This document shows, in pieces, positions 28,241 through 36,924 of a DNA stretch of 64,000 nucleotides. The notes under the pieces are model-generated. The model had not been told where the DNA came from. It did not search any database and saw nothing but the letters and a program-made list of their open reading frames with translations. A program made the translations under genes and the position numbers. The first letter of the stretch is position 1, and the number at the start of each line of letters is the position of its first letter. This DNA is from Mucilaginibacter kameinonensis (GTDB taxonomy: Bacteria; Bacteroidota; Bacteroidia; Sphingobacteriales; Sphingobacteriaceae). The stretch spans positions 1,054,001-1,118,000 of the forward strand of contig NZ_RCWZ01000001.1 of NCBI RefSeq assembly GCF_003675385.1, in the 5' to 3' direction.

Positions 28241-29633
28241 TACAAAGGCAAACATATTGCAAATACAGAAGTATCTCAACGGAGAGCTTGATGCCCGTGC
28301 TATGCATAAGCTGGAAATGGAGGCACTAAACGACCCTTTTTTGATGGATGCATTGGAAGGATATGAAAACATGGGGACAAGTCAACAGTTAAATCTTGCT
28401 GATCTTACAACGAGGTTGCAGCAGCGTACAGAAGAAAGAAAAGGCCGTGTAATACCGTGGACTGTTTGGCCCATAGCGGCTTCGGTTTTAATTGCTTTAA
28501 GTTTGGGTGGCCTTTATCTTAACAGATCCCCTAAACCGGAACTTCAAAGCAATAACATTTCAGAAAACAAAAACTCAACTCCTTCTTTGGTAGCTGCCAC
28601 CGATACCATAAAGACGGCTGATACGGTTAAAAAGGCTAATGCAAATCCGATTGGAACGGTGCAGGCACCTTTAATTGCGGTAAATAAAAAGCCGAGAAAA
28701 GGAAAGCTTTCAGCTAATGCGCTTTATCAGCAGGATATCTCAGCCGCTGATAATAAAACGGCTTCAAATAATGTTGTTCCGCCGGCAGGCAGCAATGCGC
28801 TGGTGGCTCCGGCAGAACCGGTTGCACCTGCTAAAGACAAAGATGTATTAAAAGAGGCACCAGCAGCTGGTTTAAGTGAAAGGATTGTATTTGGATATAC
28901 TGCCCCGCTTACTCAAAAAGATTCGTCAAAATCTGATGCTATATCGTTAAGGGCTAATACAACTGTGGCAAAATCAAAAGGGCCACTGCAGTTTAAACTT
29001 CCCGGAAAAGTAGATGGTGTTACATCATCACCAGCCCCCGGTTATAATAATAAAGCCGCGGCCGAGTCTTTGTACATTGCCGGCACCATTATTTCAAGAG
29101 ATGACGGCTCTCCGTTAATTGGCGCGGCCATCAGGATAAAGGGTACAAACCGGAGTACGGTAACTGATGTAAACGGAAAATTTGCACTTAGCTCGCCGGA
29201 TAATAAGGCTACGCTTGATGTTGTTTATATTGGTTACGAACCAAGGCAGGTTAGTGCCACCCGCGGCGACAGCGTTAAAGTAGCGCTTAAGCCAGATTCA
29301 AGGGCTTTAGCTGAAGTTGTCGTGTCTAATCCCAAAACCGACGATAGCGAGGTTAGCGTCACGGCAGCACATCCGCAAATGGGCTGGGGCAGCCTGAAAA
29401 AATACCTGCAAACAAACGCCGTATTGCCAGATGGAACTACGGGAACTGTGACAGTAACATTTACGGTATTCCCGAGCGGTATAATCGACGAGTTGAGTGT
29501 TAAAAAAGGGCTGAATGAAACAGCAGATCAGAAAGCCATTGAACTTATTAAAAATGGGCCGTCATGGGTTGGTAGCACCAATAATAAACCGGAAGTTGTT
29601 ACCGTGAAAGTGAAGTTCCAGAAGCAGAAATAA
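28233..29633 (+). CDS. Membrane regulator with CarboxypepD_reg and TonB-like C-terminal domains (putative anti-sigma partner)
   Basis: The start is GTG at 28233, inside the sigma gene. The 466-residue protein has a short cytoplasmic N-terminus (NILQIQKYLNGELDARAMHKLE) like an anti-sigma segment and one membrane helix (about 75-95). An Ala/Pro/Lys-rich periplasmic linker follows, then a CarboxypepD_reg-like domain (about 276-345; GTIISRDDGSPLIGAAIRIK) and a TonB-type C-terminal fold (about 385-466; GTVTVTFTVFPSGIIDELSV). The genetic overlap and topology suggest it controls the ECF sigma factor. The function is inferred, not shown. Confidence 0.75.
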   Translation: MHSTKANILQIQKYLNGELDARAMHKLEMEALNDPFLMDALEGYENMGTSQQLNLADLTTRLQQRTEERKGRVIPWTVWPIAASVLIALSLGGLYLNRSPKPELQSNNISENKNSTPSLVAATDTIKTADTVKKANANPIGTVQAPLIAVNKKPRKGKLSANALYQQDISAADNKTASNNVVPPAGSNALVAPAEPVAPAKDKDVLKEAPAAGLSERIVFGYTAPLTQKDSSKSDAISLRANTTVAKSKGPLQFKLPGKVDGVTSSPAPGYNNKAAAESLYIAGTIISRDDGSPLIGAAIRIKGTNRSTVTDVNGKFALSSPDNKATLDVVYIGYEPRQVSATRGDSVKVALKPDSRALAEVVVSNPKTDDSEVSVTAAHPQMGWGSLKKYLQTNAVLPDGTTGTVTVTFTVFPSGIIDELSVKKGLNETADQKAIELIKNGPSWVGSTNNKPEVVTVKVKFQKQK

Positions 29634-29650
29634 TAAGCTAAAGTCCCAAT

Positions 29651-29691
29651 AAAAAAGGGCTGTGTTGAATAAATCGACACAGCCCTTTTTT
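29651..29691. terminator. Bidirectional terminator between the sigma operon and the DUF4197 gene
   Basis: A 15-base stem (AAAAAAGGGCTGTGT with ACACAGCCCTTTTTT) has A-runs on one side and T-runs on the other. It can therefore end both convergent transcripts. Confidence 0.85.
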
Positions 29692-29708
29692 ATAATTCTT
29701 GTTTGGTA

Positions 29709-30446
29709 TTATTGTCCTGTAGTTTTTTTCTTGTCGGCAAAAGCGAATACTTTTTGCAATAGAGGCGTTGTGCGTGCCCCAAGATTTTGACGGATATTAA
29801 GTTCTTCTTTGGCTATCTCTACAAATAAGCCTTCAATAGCTTTTTGGGTAACATAATCGGTAATATCCGGGTTCATTTTTTTAACAAATGGAACTTTATT
29901 GTAGGCCTGCGCCGCGTCTGAATAATACTTGGTAGCGTTTACTTTGTTTAAACTGCCCTGAATAACCGGTTTAAACTGTAGGCTTAGCTTTTCGGTGGTG
30001 GTACGTTTAAAATACTGTGTTGCCGCATCCTGGTTGCCTAATAAAATGTTGGTAACATCCTGCAAGGTCATTTGCTTAATGGCATCAACAAAAATAGGTT
30101 TTGCCTGCTTTGCAGCATCTTCGGCGGCACGGTTAAGTGAAAGGATCACATTATCGCAAAGGCTGTTTAAGCCAAGGCCGCGTAAGGTTTTCTCTGCTTT
30201 TTGAGCTTCTGGCGGAAAAAGGATCTTGATGGCAGCGTTGCCAAAGAAACCATTAACTGCCGATAGTTGGTCGGAGCTTTTGCCGGTGCCTATTTCAAGT
30301 GCCTGTTTTAGGCCGTTGCCTATCTCCAGCGAAGAAGGAGTACCCTGATTTTGAACAGTAGCATTAGCCACCTGGTTCAAAGTATCGCAGCTTGTTAATG
30401 TAATAAAAGCTATTAAAGCGGGAATGATGATCAGTCTTGTTTTCAT
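29709..30446 (-). CDS. DUF4197 lipoprotein
   Basis: I place the start at ATG 30446 (MKTRLIIIPALIAFITLTSCDTL), which gives a lipobox LTSC and 245 residues; the longer frame lacks a signal sequence at its start. The helical body (NGLKQALEIGTGKSSDQLS, TLQDVTNILLGNQDAATQYFKRTT) fits DUF4197, a family of exported proteins of unknown role. It is the last gene of a long minus-strand run, 37 bases after the Pit transporter gene. Confidence 0.8.
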   Translation of the reverse strand: MKTRLIIIPALIAFITLTSCDTLNQVANATVQNQGTPSSLEIGNGLKQALEIGTGKSSDQLSAVNGFFGNAAIKILFPPEAQKAEKTLRGLGLNSLCDNVILSLNRAAEDAAKQAKPIFVDAIKQMTLQDVTNILLGNQDAATQYFKRTTTEKLSLQFKPVIQGSLNKVNATKYYSDAAQAYNKVPFVKKMNPDITDYVTQKAIEGLFVEIAKEELNIRQNLGARTTPLLQKVFAFADKKKTTGQ

Positions 30447-30483
30447 AGTAAGAGTAAAGCTAATAAAATTGCCGCCGGTTTGC

Positions 30484-31494
30484 TTATGCAAAGAAATGTA
30501 ACAATGCGAATACACCGGCTGCTATCAATGCCGAAATAGGTATGGTGATGATCCAGGCCCAAACCAGGTTAATAGTAACGCCCCAGCGTACTGCCGATAC
30601 ACGTTTGGTTAAGCCTACACCGATAATTGAACCTGTGATAGTATGCGTTGTTGAAACCGGGATACCAAAACGTTCGGTAATAAACAAGGTAATTGCACCC
30701 GCTGTTTCGGCACTCACACCCTCAAGCGGGGTAACCTTGGTTATTTTTGAGCCCATGGTTTTAACAATTTTCCAACCGCCAGACATAGTACCTGCAGCAA
30801 TGGCAGAGTAGCAAGCCAATGGAATCCACTCAGGCATCGCGGTACCTGGTTTTATAACTTTTGAAGCAATAAGGCTTACATATAAAATACCCATTACTTT
30901 TTGCGCATCGTTACCACCGTGAGCAAAGCTCAATGCAGCTGATGATACCAACTGCATACGTTTAAACCAACGCTCGGCTGTGGCTGGTCTTGCAGCTTTG
31001 CACAGGTGCAATATTAATATGGTTACGATATAAGCTATAATTAAACCTATAAACGGGGCAAGTACAATGTAAGCAATGATCTTAAGAACGTATTGCATTT
31101 CAACGGCCTGAAGGGCATTGGCACCCATGTAAAGCGCGTTGGTCATACCGGCACCGGCAAAACCGCCTATAAGCGTGTGTGACGAGCTTGACGGGATCCC
31201 GAACCACCAGGTAAACAGGTTCCAGGTGATGGCGGCTACAAGGCCAGCCAGGATAACGTGAAGGGTAACGTAGTGCTCCAATACAATTTTAGATACGGTA
31301 TTGGCTACTTTATGGTCTTTGATAAAAAAGTAAGCTGCAAAGTTAAATACCGCGGCCATTAACACTGCCTGAAACGGTGTTAATACTTTGGTTGATACGA
31401 TGGTAGCTATAGAGTTTGCGGCATCATGAAAGCCATTGGTGTAATCAAACAACAGGGCGAGTACAACAATAACTACAAGTAGGGAAGTAACCAT
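30484..31494 (-). CDS. pit: Low-affinity inorganic phosphate transporter, Pit family
   Basis: The protein has 336 residues with about ten membrane helices. Both PiT signatures appear: the N-terminal half with DYTNGFHDAANSIATIVSTK and the C-terminal half with SFAHGGNDAQKVMG, and the repeat ends GIPVSTTHTITGSIIG and GIPSSSSHTLIGG. It moves phosphate (usually as a metal complex) with protons or sodium across the inner membrane. It is 21 bases after the DUF47 gene, the standard Pit partner, so the pair forms an operon. Confidence 0.93.
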   Translation of the reverse strand: MVTSLLVVIVVLALLFDYTNGFHDAANSIATIVSTKVLTPFQAVLMAAVFNFAAYFFIKDHKVANTVSKIVLEHYVTLHVILAGLVAAITWNLFTWWFGIPSSSSHTLIGGFAGAGMTNALYMGANALQAVEMQYVLKIIAYIVLAPFIGLIIAYIVTILILHLCKAARPATAERWFKRMQLVSSAALSFAHGGNDAQKVMGILYVSLIASKVIKPGTAMPEWIPLACYSAIAAGTMSGGWKIVKTMGSKITKVTPLEGVSAETAGAITLFITERFGIPVSTTHTITGSIIGVGLTKRVSAVRWGVTINLVWAWIITIPISALIAAGVFALLHFFA

Positions 31495-31515
31495 TTAGCT
31501 GGGGATAAGATTTAC

Positions 31516-32166
31516 TTAAGCGTTTTTAACTAAGATTGACTCCATAACGTTAGCTGCATCTTCGCACATATCTGTTGCAGTTTCAAGTGCGGCCAATATT
31601 TCTTTGTATTTGATAAGGCGGATGGCATCTTTTTCGTACAGGAACAGATCGGCTACGGCGCGGTCAAAAACATAATCGGCCTGGTTTTCAACACTGTTTA
31701 TCCTGATGCATGAATCGGCTATATTACGTACATTCCTAAGGTCTTTCAGTTCTTTCACTGCTTTTTCCAGATCGATACTGGCCTGCAGGATAAGGTCAGA
31801 CAGTTTGCGGATATGCTCATTTAAATCATCTATCCTGTAAAGGCTCATGCGGTTTGCCGCGCCTTGTATATAGTCGGCAACGTCATCAATGGCTGTAGCC
31901 AGGGCGTGAATATCTTCACGATCAAACGGGGTGATGAAGTTTTTGCCAAGTTCCAGGTAAATCTGGTGGGTATACTCGTCGCCTTTGTTTTCCAGTTTAT
32001 CAATTTGTTTGTATAGGTCCTCACGGGTTTGAGCGTTATTGGAGTTAACTGCCTCAACCAGTATTGTTGCCATGGCTACAACGTTGGCTGCGGCTTGTTC
32101 AAACAGCGGGAAGAATATTTTTTTATCCTTTGGTACAAAATACTGGAATATACTGTTAAGCGACAT
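31516..32166 (-). CDS. DUF47 (PhoU-like) Pit accessory protein
   Basis: The protein has 216 residues and is all-helical, with no membrane segment. It has the DUF47/PhoU_div layout: FFPLFEQAAANVVAMATILVE, then KLENKGDEYTHQIYLELGKNFITPFDREDIHALA and VADYIQGAANRM, with acidic metal-binding positions in the DREDIHAL and E..D helices. DUF47 proteins regulate the adjacent Pit transporter. A TTAACA direct repeat lies 35 bases upstream (see the Pho-box entry). Confidence 0.9.
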   Translation of the reverse strand: MSLNSIFQYFVPKDKKIFFPLFEQAAANVVAMATILVEAVNSNNAQTREDLYKQIDKLENKGDEYTHQIYLELGKNFITPFDREDIHALATAIDDVADYIQGAANRMSLYRIDDLNEHIRKLSDLILQASIDLEKAVKELKDLRNVRNIADSCIRINSVENQADYVFDRAVADLFLYEKDAIRLIKYKEILAALETATDMCEDAANVMESILVKNA

Positions 32167-32183
32167 AATGATTAAAATTGCTG

Positions 32184-32217
32184 TAAAGGTACGGTTACTA
32201 TGTTAAATTATTGTTAA
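32184..32217 (-). promoter_or_regulatory. Candidate Pho box and promoter ahead of DUF47-pit
   Basis: On the minus strand TTAACA-ATAAT-TTAACA (32217 to 32201) is an 11-base-period direct repeat like PhoP/PhoB targets. TACCTTTA (32191-32184), one base from TAnnTTTG, follows. The repeat centre would be about 32 bases before the predicted start of transcription, where PhoB-type activators bind. It overlaps the kinase stop codon. AT-rich chance matches are possible. Confidence 0.35.
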
Positions 32218-33278
32218 CTTTTTAACGCAGGTAAATTCGGGAATGGGATAGTTTGCTTTGCCCTCGCCAAAGTAAAACCAAAAGTTGAACCCAATCCTTC
32301 GGTGCTGCGCACATTGATGGTTTGCTGGTGTGCTTCAATAATATGCTTCACAATAGCAAGCCCCAGGCCCGAGCCACCAATCTGCCTTGAACGGCTGCTA
32401 TCTGTACGGAAAAAGCGTTCAAATAATCTTGGAAGAAACTTTTCTTCAATACCTATACCATCATCTGTAACTTCAACCAAAACCTGGTCATGCAGTACAA
32501 ACAGGCTTACTGAAGTGTTGCCTTCTTCTTTTCCGTACTTAAATGAGTTATCTATCAGGTTTACCAGCACCTGCCTGATTTTTTCCCTGTCGGCATTTAC
32601 CACGATAGGCTCATCATACTTTTGTTTAAATATAAGTTTGATGTGATACTGCTTGCCTTTGATCTCCAGTGATTCAAAAACTTCTTTGATCAGGTCATTG
32701 ATCTTGAATTTGGTATAATTGATTGGCATCTCACCAGATTCAAGCTTCGAAATTTCGTCAAGGTCTTTGATTAGATAACTCAGCCGGTCAACGTTTTTTG
32801 AAGCTTTTTCCAGAAATTGGCGCGCCATTTCCTTGTCATCAAAGTCATCATCCTGGAGTGCTTCTATGTAGCCTTGTATAGCAAAAAGTGGTGTTTTAAA
32901 CTCGTGCGAGATATTAGATAAAAAGTCGCGGCGGAATTTTTCCTGCTTGCGTAACTCGTCAATTTCGGTCTTTTTTTGCTTGGCCCATTCTTTTACTTCC
33001 TGCTCCACATCGGCAATGGGGTTAGCGCTTACATGTTCGCCAAGTGCATCCCTGAGGTCGCGACCTAATTTCAGGTTGTGGATCAGTTTATAAATTAACT
33101 TAATACGTGAGTAAATGTATTTTTCGATGAGGTAGTAAAAAACGAAGTAACTTACACCAAGGGCTACCGAAAAAGTAACCATTACATCGTACCATTTATG
33201 TTGGAAATAAAAGTTAACGGCAGATAGCGTAATTGCCACGCCAAGCGAGGTTGTTAAAACCAGTACACGCAAATTCAT
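32214..33278 (-). CDS. Membrane sensor histidine kinase (PhoR-like)
   Basis: The protein has 354 residues. Two N-terminal membrane helices (LVLTTSLGVAITLSAVNF; VTFSVALGVSYFVFYYLI) have almost no periplasmic loop. A helical linker follows, then HisKA with His125 in SNISHEFKTPLFAIQGY, and HATPase (NLIDNSFKYG, DDGIGIEEKFLPRLFERF, GGSGLGLAIVKHI). No response-regulator gene is adjacent. The small periplasmic loop is reminiscent of PhoR, which senses phosphate via its transporter, and the DUF47-pit genes follow directly. It begins 9 bases after the methyltransferase gene of the PKS operon, so it may be co-transcribed with it. Confidence 0.85.
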   Translation of the reverse strand: MNLRVLVLTTSLGVAITLSAVNFYFQHKWYDVMVTFSVALGVSYFVFYYLIEKYIYSRIKLIYKLIHNLKLGRDLRDALGEHVSANPIADVEQEVKEWAKQKKTEIDELRKQEKFRRDFLSNISHEFKTPLFAIQGYIEALQDDDFDDKEMARQFLEKASKNVDRLSYLIKDLDEISKLESGEMPINYTKFKINDLIKEVFESLEIKGKQYHIKLIFKQKYDEPIVVNADREKIRQVLVNLIDNSFKYGKEEGNTSVSLFVLHDQVLVEVTDDGIGIEEKFLPRLFERFFRTDSSRSRQIGGSGLGLAIVKHIIEAHQQTINVRSTEGLGSTFGFTLARAKQTIPFPNLPALKS

Positions 33279-33287
33279 AGCGTAAAG

Positions 33288-33986
33288 CTACGATTTATAG
33301 ATGATTAACTCCCATCTGAATGGCCAGCGCCATGTTAATTTAAAGTTATCAATTTGTGCCTTTTTTAATAAAGCTAACAATTCGTGCTTTTTGAAGCCTC
33401 GTTTAACCGAAAGAGGGCCATCGTTTTGCGCCATTGCATTCCTGGTAAAAACATGGGTTATAAACACTATGGCATGATATAAAAGCCAGTGCCGGTGCAG
33501 GTCGGTAATGATAATTCCTTTATGTGCCGATGCTTCCATGTTCTGAATAAGCCTCACCCAACGTTCATCATCAAAATGATGGGTGAACAGGCTACAGATA
33601 ATAATATCCGCCGGCTTTATCAGGTAAGCTTCACCAATAACATCGGCCCGTGTAACACTGATGTTTTTATATGTTGCGCTTTGCTCCCGGGCGTAATTTA
33701 CGGCAGCAGGCGCAGCGTCAACGCCATTTAGTTTAAGGTGTATTTGCTCACTTTCTGCCCATTTTGCAATTGCTATCAAAGTATCGGCACCGCCACAGCC
33801 CCAGTCGCTTATAGTAGCGTAGTTTTCTACCGGAAATTTCTTTAACGAGGCGATAATGCTTTTATGGCCACCAAACAGGGCATTCATTTTCCCCAAGCCT
33901 TCAAGCACGGGTTTTATTTCGGCTGATGGCAGATCAAAATCATCCATGATCTCCAGGGTATCCGTACGGTAACTTAAATCGGGCAT
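33288..33986 (-). CDS. Class I SAM-dependent methyltransferase of the PKS cluster
   Basis: The protein has 232 residues. It has the Rossmann-type SAM site: motif I DWGCGGADTLIAIAKW, an acidic residue in LNGVDAAPAAVNYARE and the post-motif IICSLFTHHFDDERWVRLI. The C-terminal part (ITHVFTRNAMAQNDGPLSVKRGFKKHEL) fits methyltransferases placed beside type III PKS genes in Bacteroidota. It is expected to O- or C-methylate the PKS product or its oxidised form. It lies 19 bases after the FAD oxidoreductase gene and 9 before the kinase gene. Confidence 0.8.
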   Translation of the reverse strand: MPDLSYRTDTLEIMDDFDLPSAEIKPVLEGLGKMNALFGGHKSIIASLKKFPVENYATISDWGCGGADTLIAIAKWAESEQIHLKLNGVDAAPAAVNYAREQSATYKNISVTRADVIGEAYLIKPADIIICSLFTHHFDDERWVRLIQNMEASAHKGIIITDLHRHWLLYHAIVFITHVFTRNAMAQNDGPLSVKRGFKKHELLALLKKAQIDNFKLTWRWPFRWELIIYKS

Positions 33987-34005
33987 ATATTATAATACGC
34001 CTGAA

Positions 34006-35130
34006 CTATGCAAATGGTTGGCCGTGGGTTTTACTTATCAGGTATTGCGCCACTGAAGGCACGCGGCTGAGTGTATTTAAAGTAATGGCGGTCATGTTAT
34101 CATTGCCGAACAAACGCTGTAATTGCCTGCCAACCCAAAGCCTTTGGGCAAACTGTTTATTCCAGCTTTGGGTATAATCCAGCTCAAGGTTAGCGCGCTT
34201 ATCAGGGGTAAAACCGCCTGGTTTGTAATGCGCAACTATTTTTTCAGAAAGGATCTTGGCCGAATGGATAGCCATGGTCATACCGTTGCCACAGAGCGGG
34301 GCTATCATCCCGGCGGTATCACCGCTCATAAGAATATGGTTGTCAACAGGAGCTTTTTTCTCGAAAGAGATCTCGTTGATCACCTCCGGCTTATCCAGCA
34401 GGAACTTAGCGTTGCGAAAAATCTCATCCAGGTAAGGGTTTTTACGGATCACGTTTTCTTCTAATGCTTGCAGCGATCCATATTTACGAAGATCATCGCG
34501 ATGGGCCATGTAGCACATACAGTACCTGTCGCCATCGGTTTTACTTACGCCGCAATAGCCGTCTTTGTAATTATTGAGTTGGATAAGATCTTGCGGGAAA
34601 TCCATCTGCAAATGAAATTTAACGGCCAGGTAGGGGCTGCGTTTATAAAAGAATGGTCGTTTAAGTTTTTGATCAAGATTGGAACGTTTGCCGAACGAGC
34701 CGATAGCCAATGGTGCAGTCAAAGTTTCGCCGGGAGTTACCAATTCAAATTGTTCGTCAATAAAATGGATGTCTTCCACACGGGTTCCCACTAAAACCTT
34801 AACCCCTTCGTTAATGGCTTTCTGATAAAGGTAATTGTCAAAAGTAAACCTGCTTAAACCAAAGCCACCCAAATCAAGTTTTTGCGAAAGTTTGGTGCCG
34901 GAAGCCGCTGTTACTTCAAGCCGGTTAATGCGGGCAACGTTGAGTTGATTGAGATCGATATCTAAGGAAGATAAAAAAGGGATCACCTCATTGGAGATGT
35001 ACTCGCCACAAACGCGGTGCATGGGATAAGTCTTTTTTTCGATGACTGTAACCTGAAGCCCCGCACGGTTAAGCAATATGGCGTTGAACAATCCGGCCAG
35101 GCCTCCGCCAATTACAATTACATCGCTCAT
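34006..35130 (-). CDS. FAD-dependent oxidoreductase of the PKS cluster
   Basis: The protein has 374 residues. The N-terminal dinucleotide site is VIGGGLAGLFNAILLNRAG with a following acidic residue (VIEKK), and YPMHRVCGEYIS comes next. The second FAD contact is GDTAGMIAPLCGNGMTMA. This is the layout of geranylgeranyl-reductase/aromatic hydroxylase-like flavoproteins. In the operon it could hydroxylate an aromatic ring toward a quinone, or reduce a prenyl chain; both fit the neighbours. It begins 6 bases after the PKS stop codon. Confidence 0.85.
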   Translation of the reverse strand: MSDVIVIGGGLAGLFNAILLNRAGLQVTVIEKKTYPMHRVCGEYISNEVIPFLSSLDIDLNQLNVARINRLEVTAASGTKLSQKLDLGGFGLSRFTFDNYLYQKAINEGVKVLVGTRVEDIHFIDEQFELVTPGETLTAPLAIGSFGKRSNLDQKLKRPFFYKRSPYLAVKFHLQMDFPQDLIQLNNYKDGYCGVSKTDGDRYCMCYMAHRDDLRKYGSLQALEENVIRKNPYLDEIFRNAKFLLDKPEVINEISFEKKAPVDNHILMSGDTAGMIAPLCGNGMTMAIHSAKILSEKIVAHYKPGGFTPDKRANLELDYTQSWNKQFAQRLWVGRQLQRLFGNDNMTAITLNTLSRVPSVAQYLISKTHGQPFA

Positions 35131-35136
35131 AACGGC

Positions 35137-36246
35137 TTAGTGCATTTCAAGTATCATCCCCTCAACCGTTAAACCCGGCCCAAAGGCAAAACTCAGGATC
35201 TTTTGATCGATCAGGTTACCTGCTTTCAGCATTTTATCCAACACAAATAAAATAGTGGCCGATGACATATTGCCGTACTCCTGCAAAACCTGGTAGGCAA
35301 AAGCGTTGCTTTCTTCAGGTAATTCCAGGGCATCTTCCACCGCTTCTAAAATGGTGCGCCCGCCAGGGTGAACAGCGTAGGCTGTAATGTCATCTTTGTG
35401 GGTTTTCGCTTTTTGCAGAAAACGGTCAGTAAGGGCCTTGATGTGTTTTTTGATCTGTTTGGATACTTTAGAGGTAAGCTTCATTTCAAAACCCGTGTTG
35501 CCCACATACCATCCCATCTCATTCCGGGCTTCTATCACAAATTCCGAATAGAAATTTTTGAGCGAAAAATAATTACTATTACCTAAGCGGTTGACAGTAT
35601 TCTCAACAAGTACCGCCGCCGCGCCATCCGAAAATAATGAGTTGGCAACCCAGTTATCCAGCGTATTTACTTTCTGAAAATGCAAGGTGCAAAGTTCTAC
35701 ACTTACCACAAGCACTTTGGCATTGGCATCGGCGCGACAAATATAGTCGGCTACTTTGAGGCCGTTTATTGCTCCATAACAGCCCATAAAATTAATGCAG
35801 GTACGCTCGGTATCCCGATTCAATTGAAGCCGGTCGACCAATTCGATATCAATGCCCGGCGCATGCATACCCGTACAGCTTATAGTTACGAGGTGTGTAA
35901 TGTTACCGGTAATATCATTATCGAAATTTCGGAGGCAGTTTTTAGCAGCGTTTACCGCGATGGCAATAGCCTCCTTCTCGTAAAGTTTTAAGCGCTTTTG
36001 AGTGTCGGGGAATGGCTCAAGCCCGGGCGACTGCTCAAAAAAAGTGAAATCTGCCGCATCGCGGTAGCCGAAATCAGGGATCACCGAATAACGGTAATCA
36101 ATTCCCGAATGATCGTAAATGCCTTTTAACCTTGCCGCGTTAGTTGCATCCAAACCAAAGGCATTAGCCATAAAATGGTAAATATCCTGCTGGGCAATAC
36201 GATTGGCGGGATTTGCTATCCCGATAGCACTGATGCAACTCTCCAT
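35137..36246 (-). CDS. Type III polyketide synthase (chalcone/stilbene synthase-like)
   Basis: The protein has 369 residues, typical length. The complete thiolase-fold triad is visible: Cys156 in INFMGCYGAINGL, His293 in AVHPGGRTILEAVEDAL and Asn326 in YGNMSSATILFVLDKML; the C-terminal GFGPG-like loop is FAFGPGLTVEG. Type III enzymes build phenols or pyrones from an acyl-CoA starter and malonyl-CoA without carrier proteins. The starter here cannot be read; a fatty acyl chain giving an alkylresorcinol or alkylpyrone is plausible given the flavoenzyme and methyltransferase. It is the second gene of the operon, 20 bases after yceI. Confidence 0.93.
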   Translation of the reverse strand: MESCISAIGIANPANRIAQQDIYHFMANAFGLDATNAARLKGIYDHSGIDYRYSVIPDFGYRDAADFTFFEQSPGLEPFPDTQKRLKLYEKEAIAIAVNAAKNCLRNFDNDITGNITHLVTISCTGMHAPGIDIELVDRLQLNRDTERTCINFMGCYGAINGLKVADYICRADANAKVLVVSVELCTLHFQKVNTLDNWVANSLFSDGAAAVLVENTVNRLGNSNYFSLKNFYSEFVIEARNEMGWYVGNTGFEMKLTSKVSKQIKKHIKALTDRFLQKAKTHKDDITAYAVHPGGRTILEAVEDALELPEESNAFAYQVLQEYGNMSSATILFVLDKMLKAGNLIDQKILSFAFGPGLTVEGMILEMH

Positions 36247-36266
36247 TAAAAATAGTTAAACCTGTT

Positions 36267-36791
36267 TTATTTGCTGATCTCTGCCTCAACCGAAACATTG
36301 GCCTCATTTGATAGGATCAGGTTTTTGCCGCCTATGCCAAAATCTGTCCGCAATATCATGAAGCTTCCTTTCAGCTGAGCAGTATTACCCGTTTCTACGT
36401 AAGTAAAAGGTATTTCTATCAACTTTGTTTTATCTCTAATAGTTACGTTAAAATTGCCAGTATAGTTGCTCCCGCTTTTACGTTTAAATGAAACCGACTT
36501 CATCGTGATCTTAGGATATTTGGCCACGTCAAAATAATCTTCGCTTTTAAGGTGGTTATCGCGGCTTTCGTTATCGCTGTTCACGGTATTTGAAGCTACG
36601 GACGCCTCGATAGAGCTACCTGCCAGGTCATTGGGTTTAAACTTAATATCGGCCTGTAAGCCACTAAAGGTGCCGCCCACATTAAAGCCCAAATTTTTTA
36701 TCTTAAAGCTGATGTCTGATTTAGTTACCGTTTGCGCGAAGCTTGCAGTCGCCGCGAATATTAAAAGTACTGCTATATAAATTTTCTTCAT
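36267..36791 (-). CDS. YceI-family exported lipocalin-like protein
   Basis: The protein has 174 residues with a clear signal peptide (MKKIYIAVLLIFAATASFAQ). The YceI beta-barrel is shown by LGFNVGGTFSGLQADIKFKPNDLAGSS-type strands, DNESRDNHLKSEDYFDVAKYP and ITMKSVSFKRKSG. YceI proteins bind isoprenoid quinones or similar long lipids in the periplasm. As the first gene of the PKS operon it could carry the product. A TATGTTTG box lies upstream. Confidence 0.88.
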   Translation of the reverse strand: MKKIYIAVLLIFAATASFAQTVTKSDISFKIKNLGFNVGGTFSGLQADIKFKPNDLAGSSIEASVASNTVNSDNESRDNHLKSEDYFDVAKYPKITMKSVSFKRKSGSNYTGNFNVTIRDKTKLIEIPFTYVETGNTAQLKGSFMILRTDFGIGGKNLILSNEANVSVEAEISK

Positions 36792-36813
36792 GATGTTACA
36801 TTAACGCTATTCC

Positions 36814-36821
36814 CAAACATA
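36814..36821 (-). promoter_or_regulatory. -7 box of the yceI-PKS operon
   Basis: On the minus strand TATGTTTG is a full match to TAnnTTTG, 22 bases before the yceI ATG. A TTG lies 15 bases further upstream, which is somewhat close. Confidence 0.45.
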
Positions 36822-36924
36822 ATAATTTATGCGGGACAATTTTTTATTTAAAAGGTTGTAAGTTTATAACGGTACCGGGGCAACTGAAAGTTGCTTTTGA
36901 AAGTATTATCAGCAAACGGCAACA

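Noticed and set aside
35137..36246. The type III PKS as a KAS III-type enzyme (FabH or DarB of dialkylresorcinol pathways)
   Set aside because: The His sits in AVHPGGRTIL and the Asn in YGNMSSATILF, and the length and FGPGLTVEG loop match type III PKS. No partner acyl carrier or DarA-like gene is adjacent.
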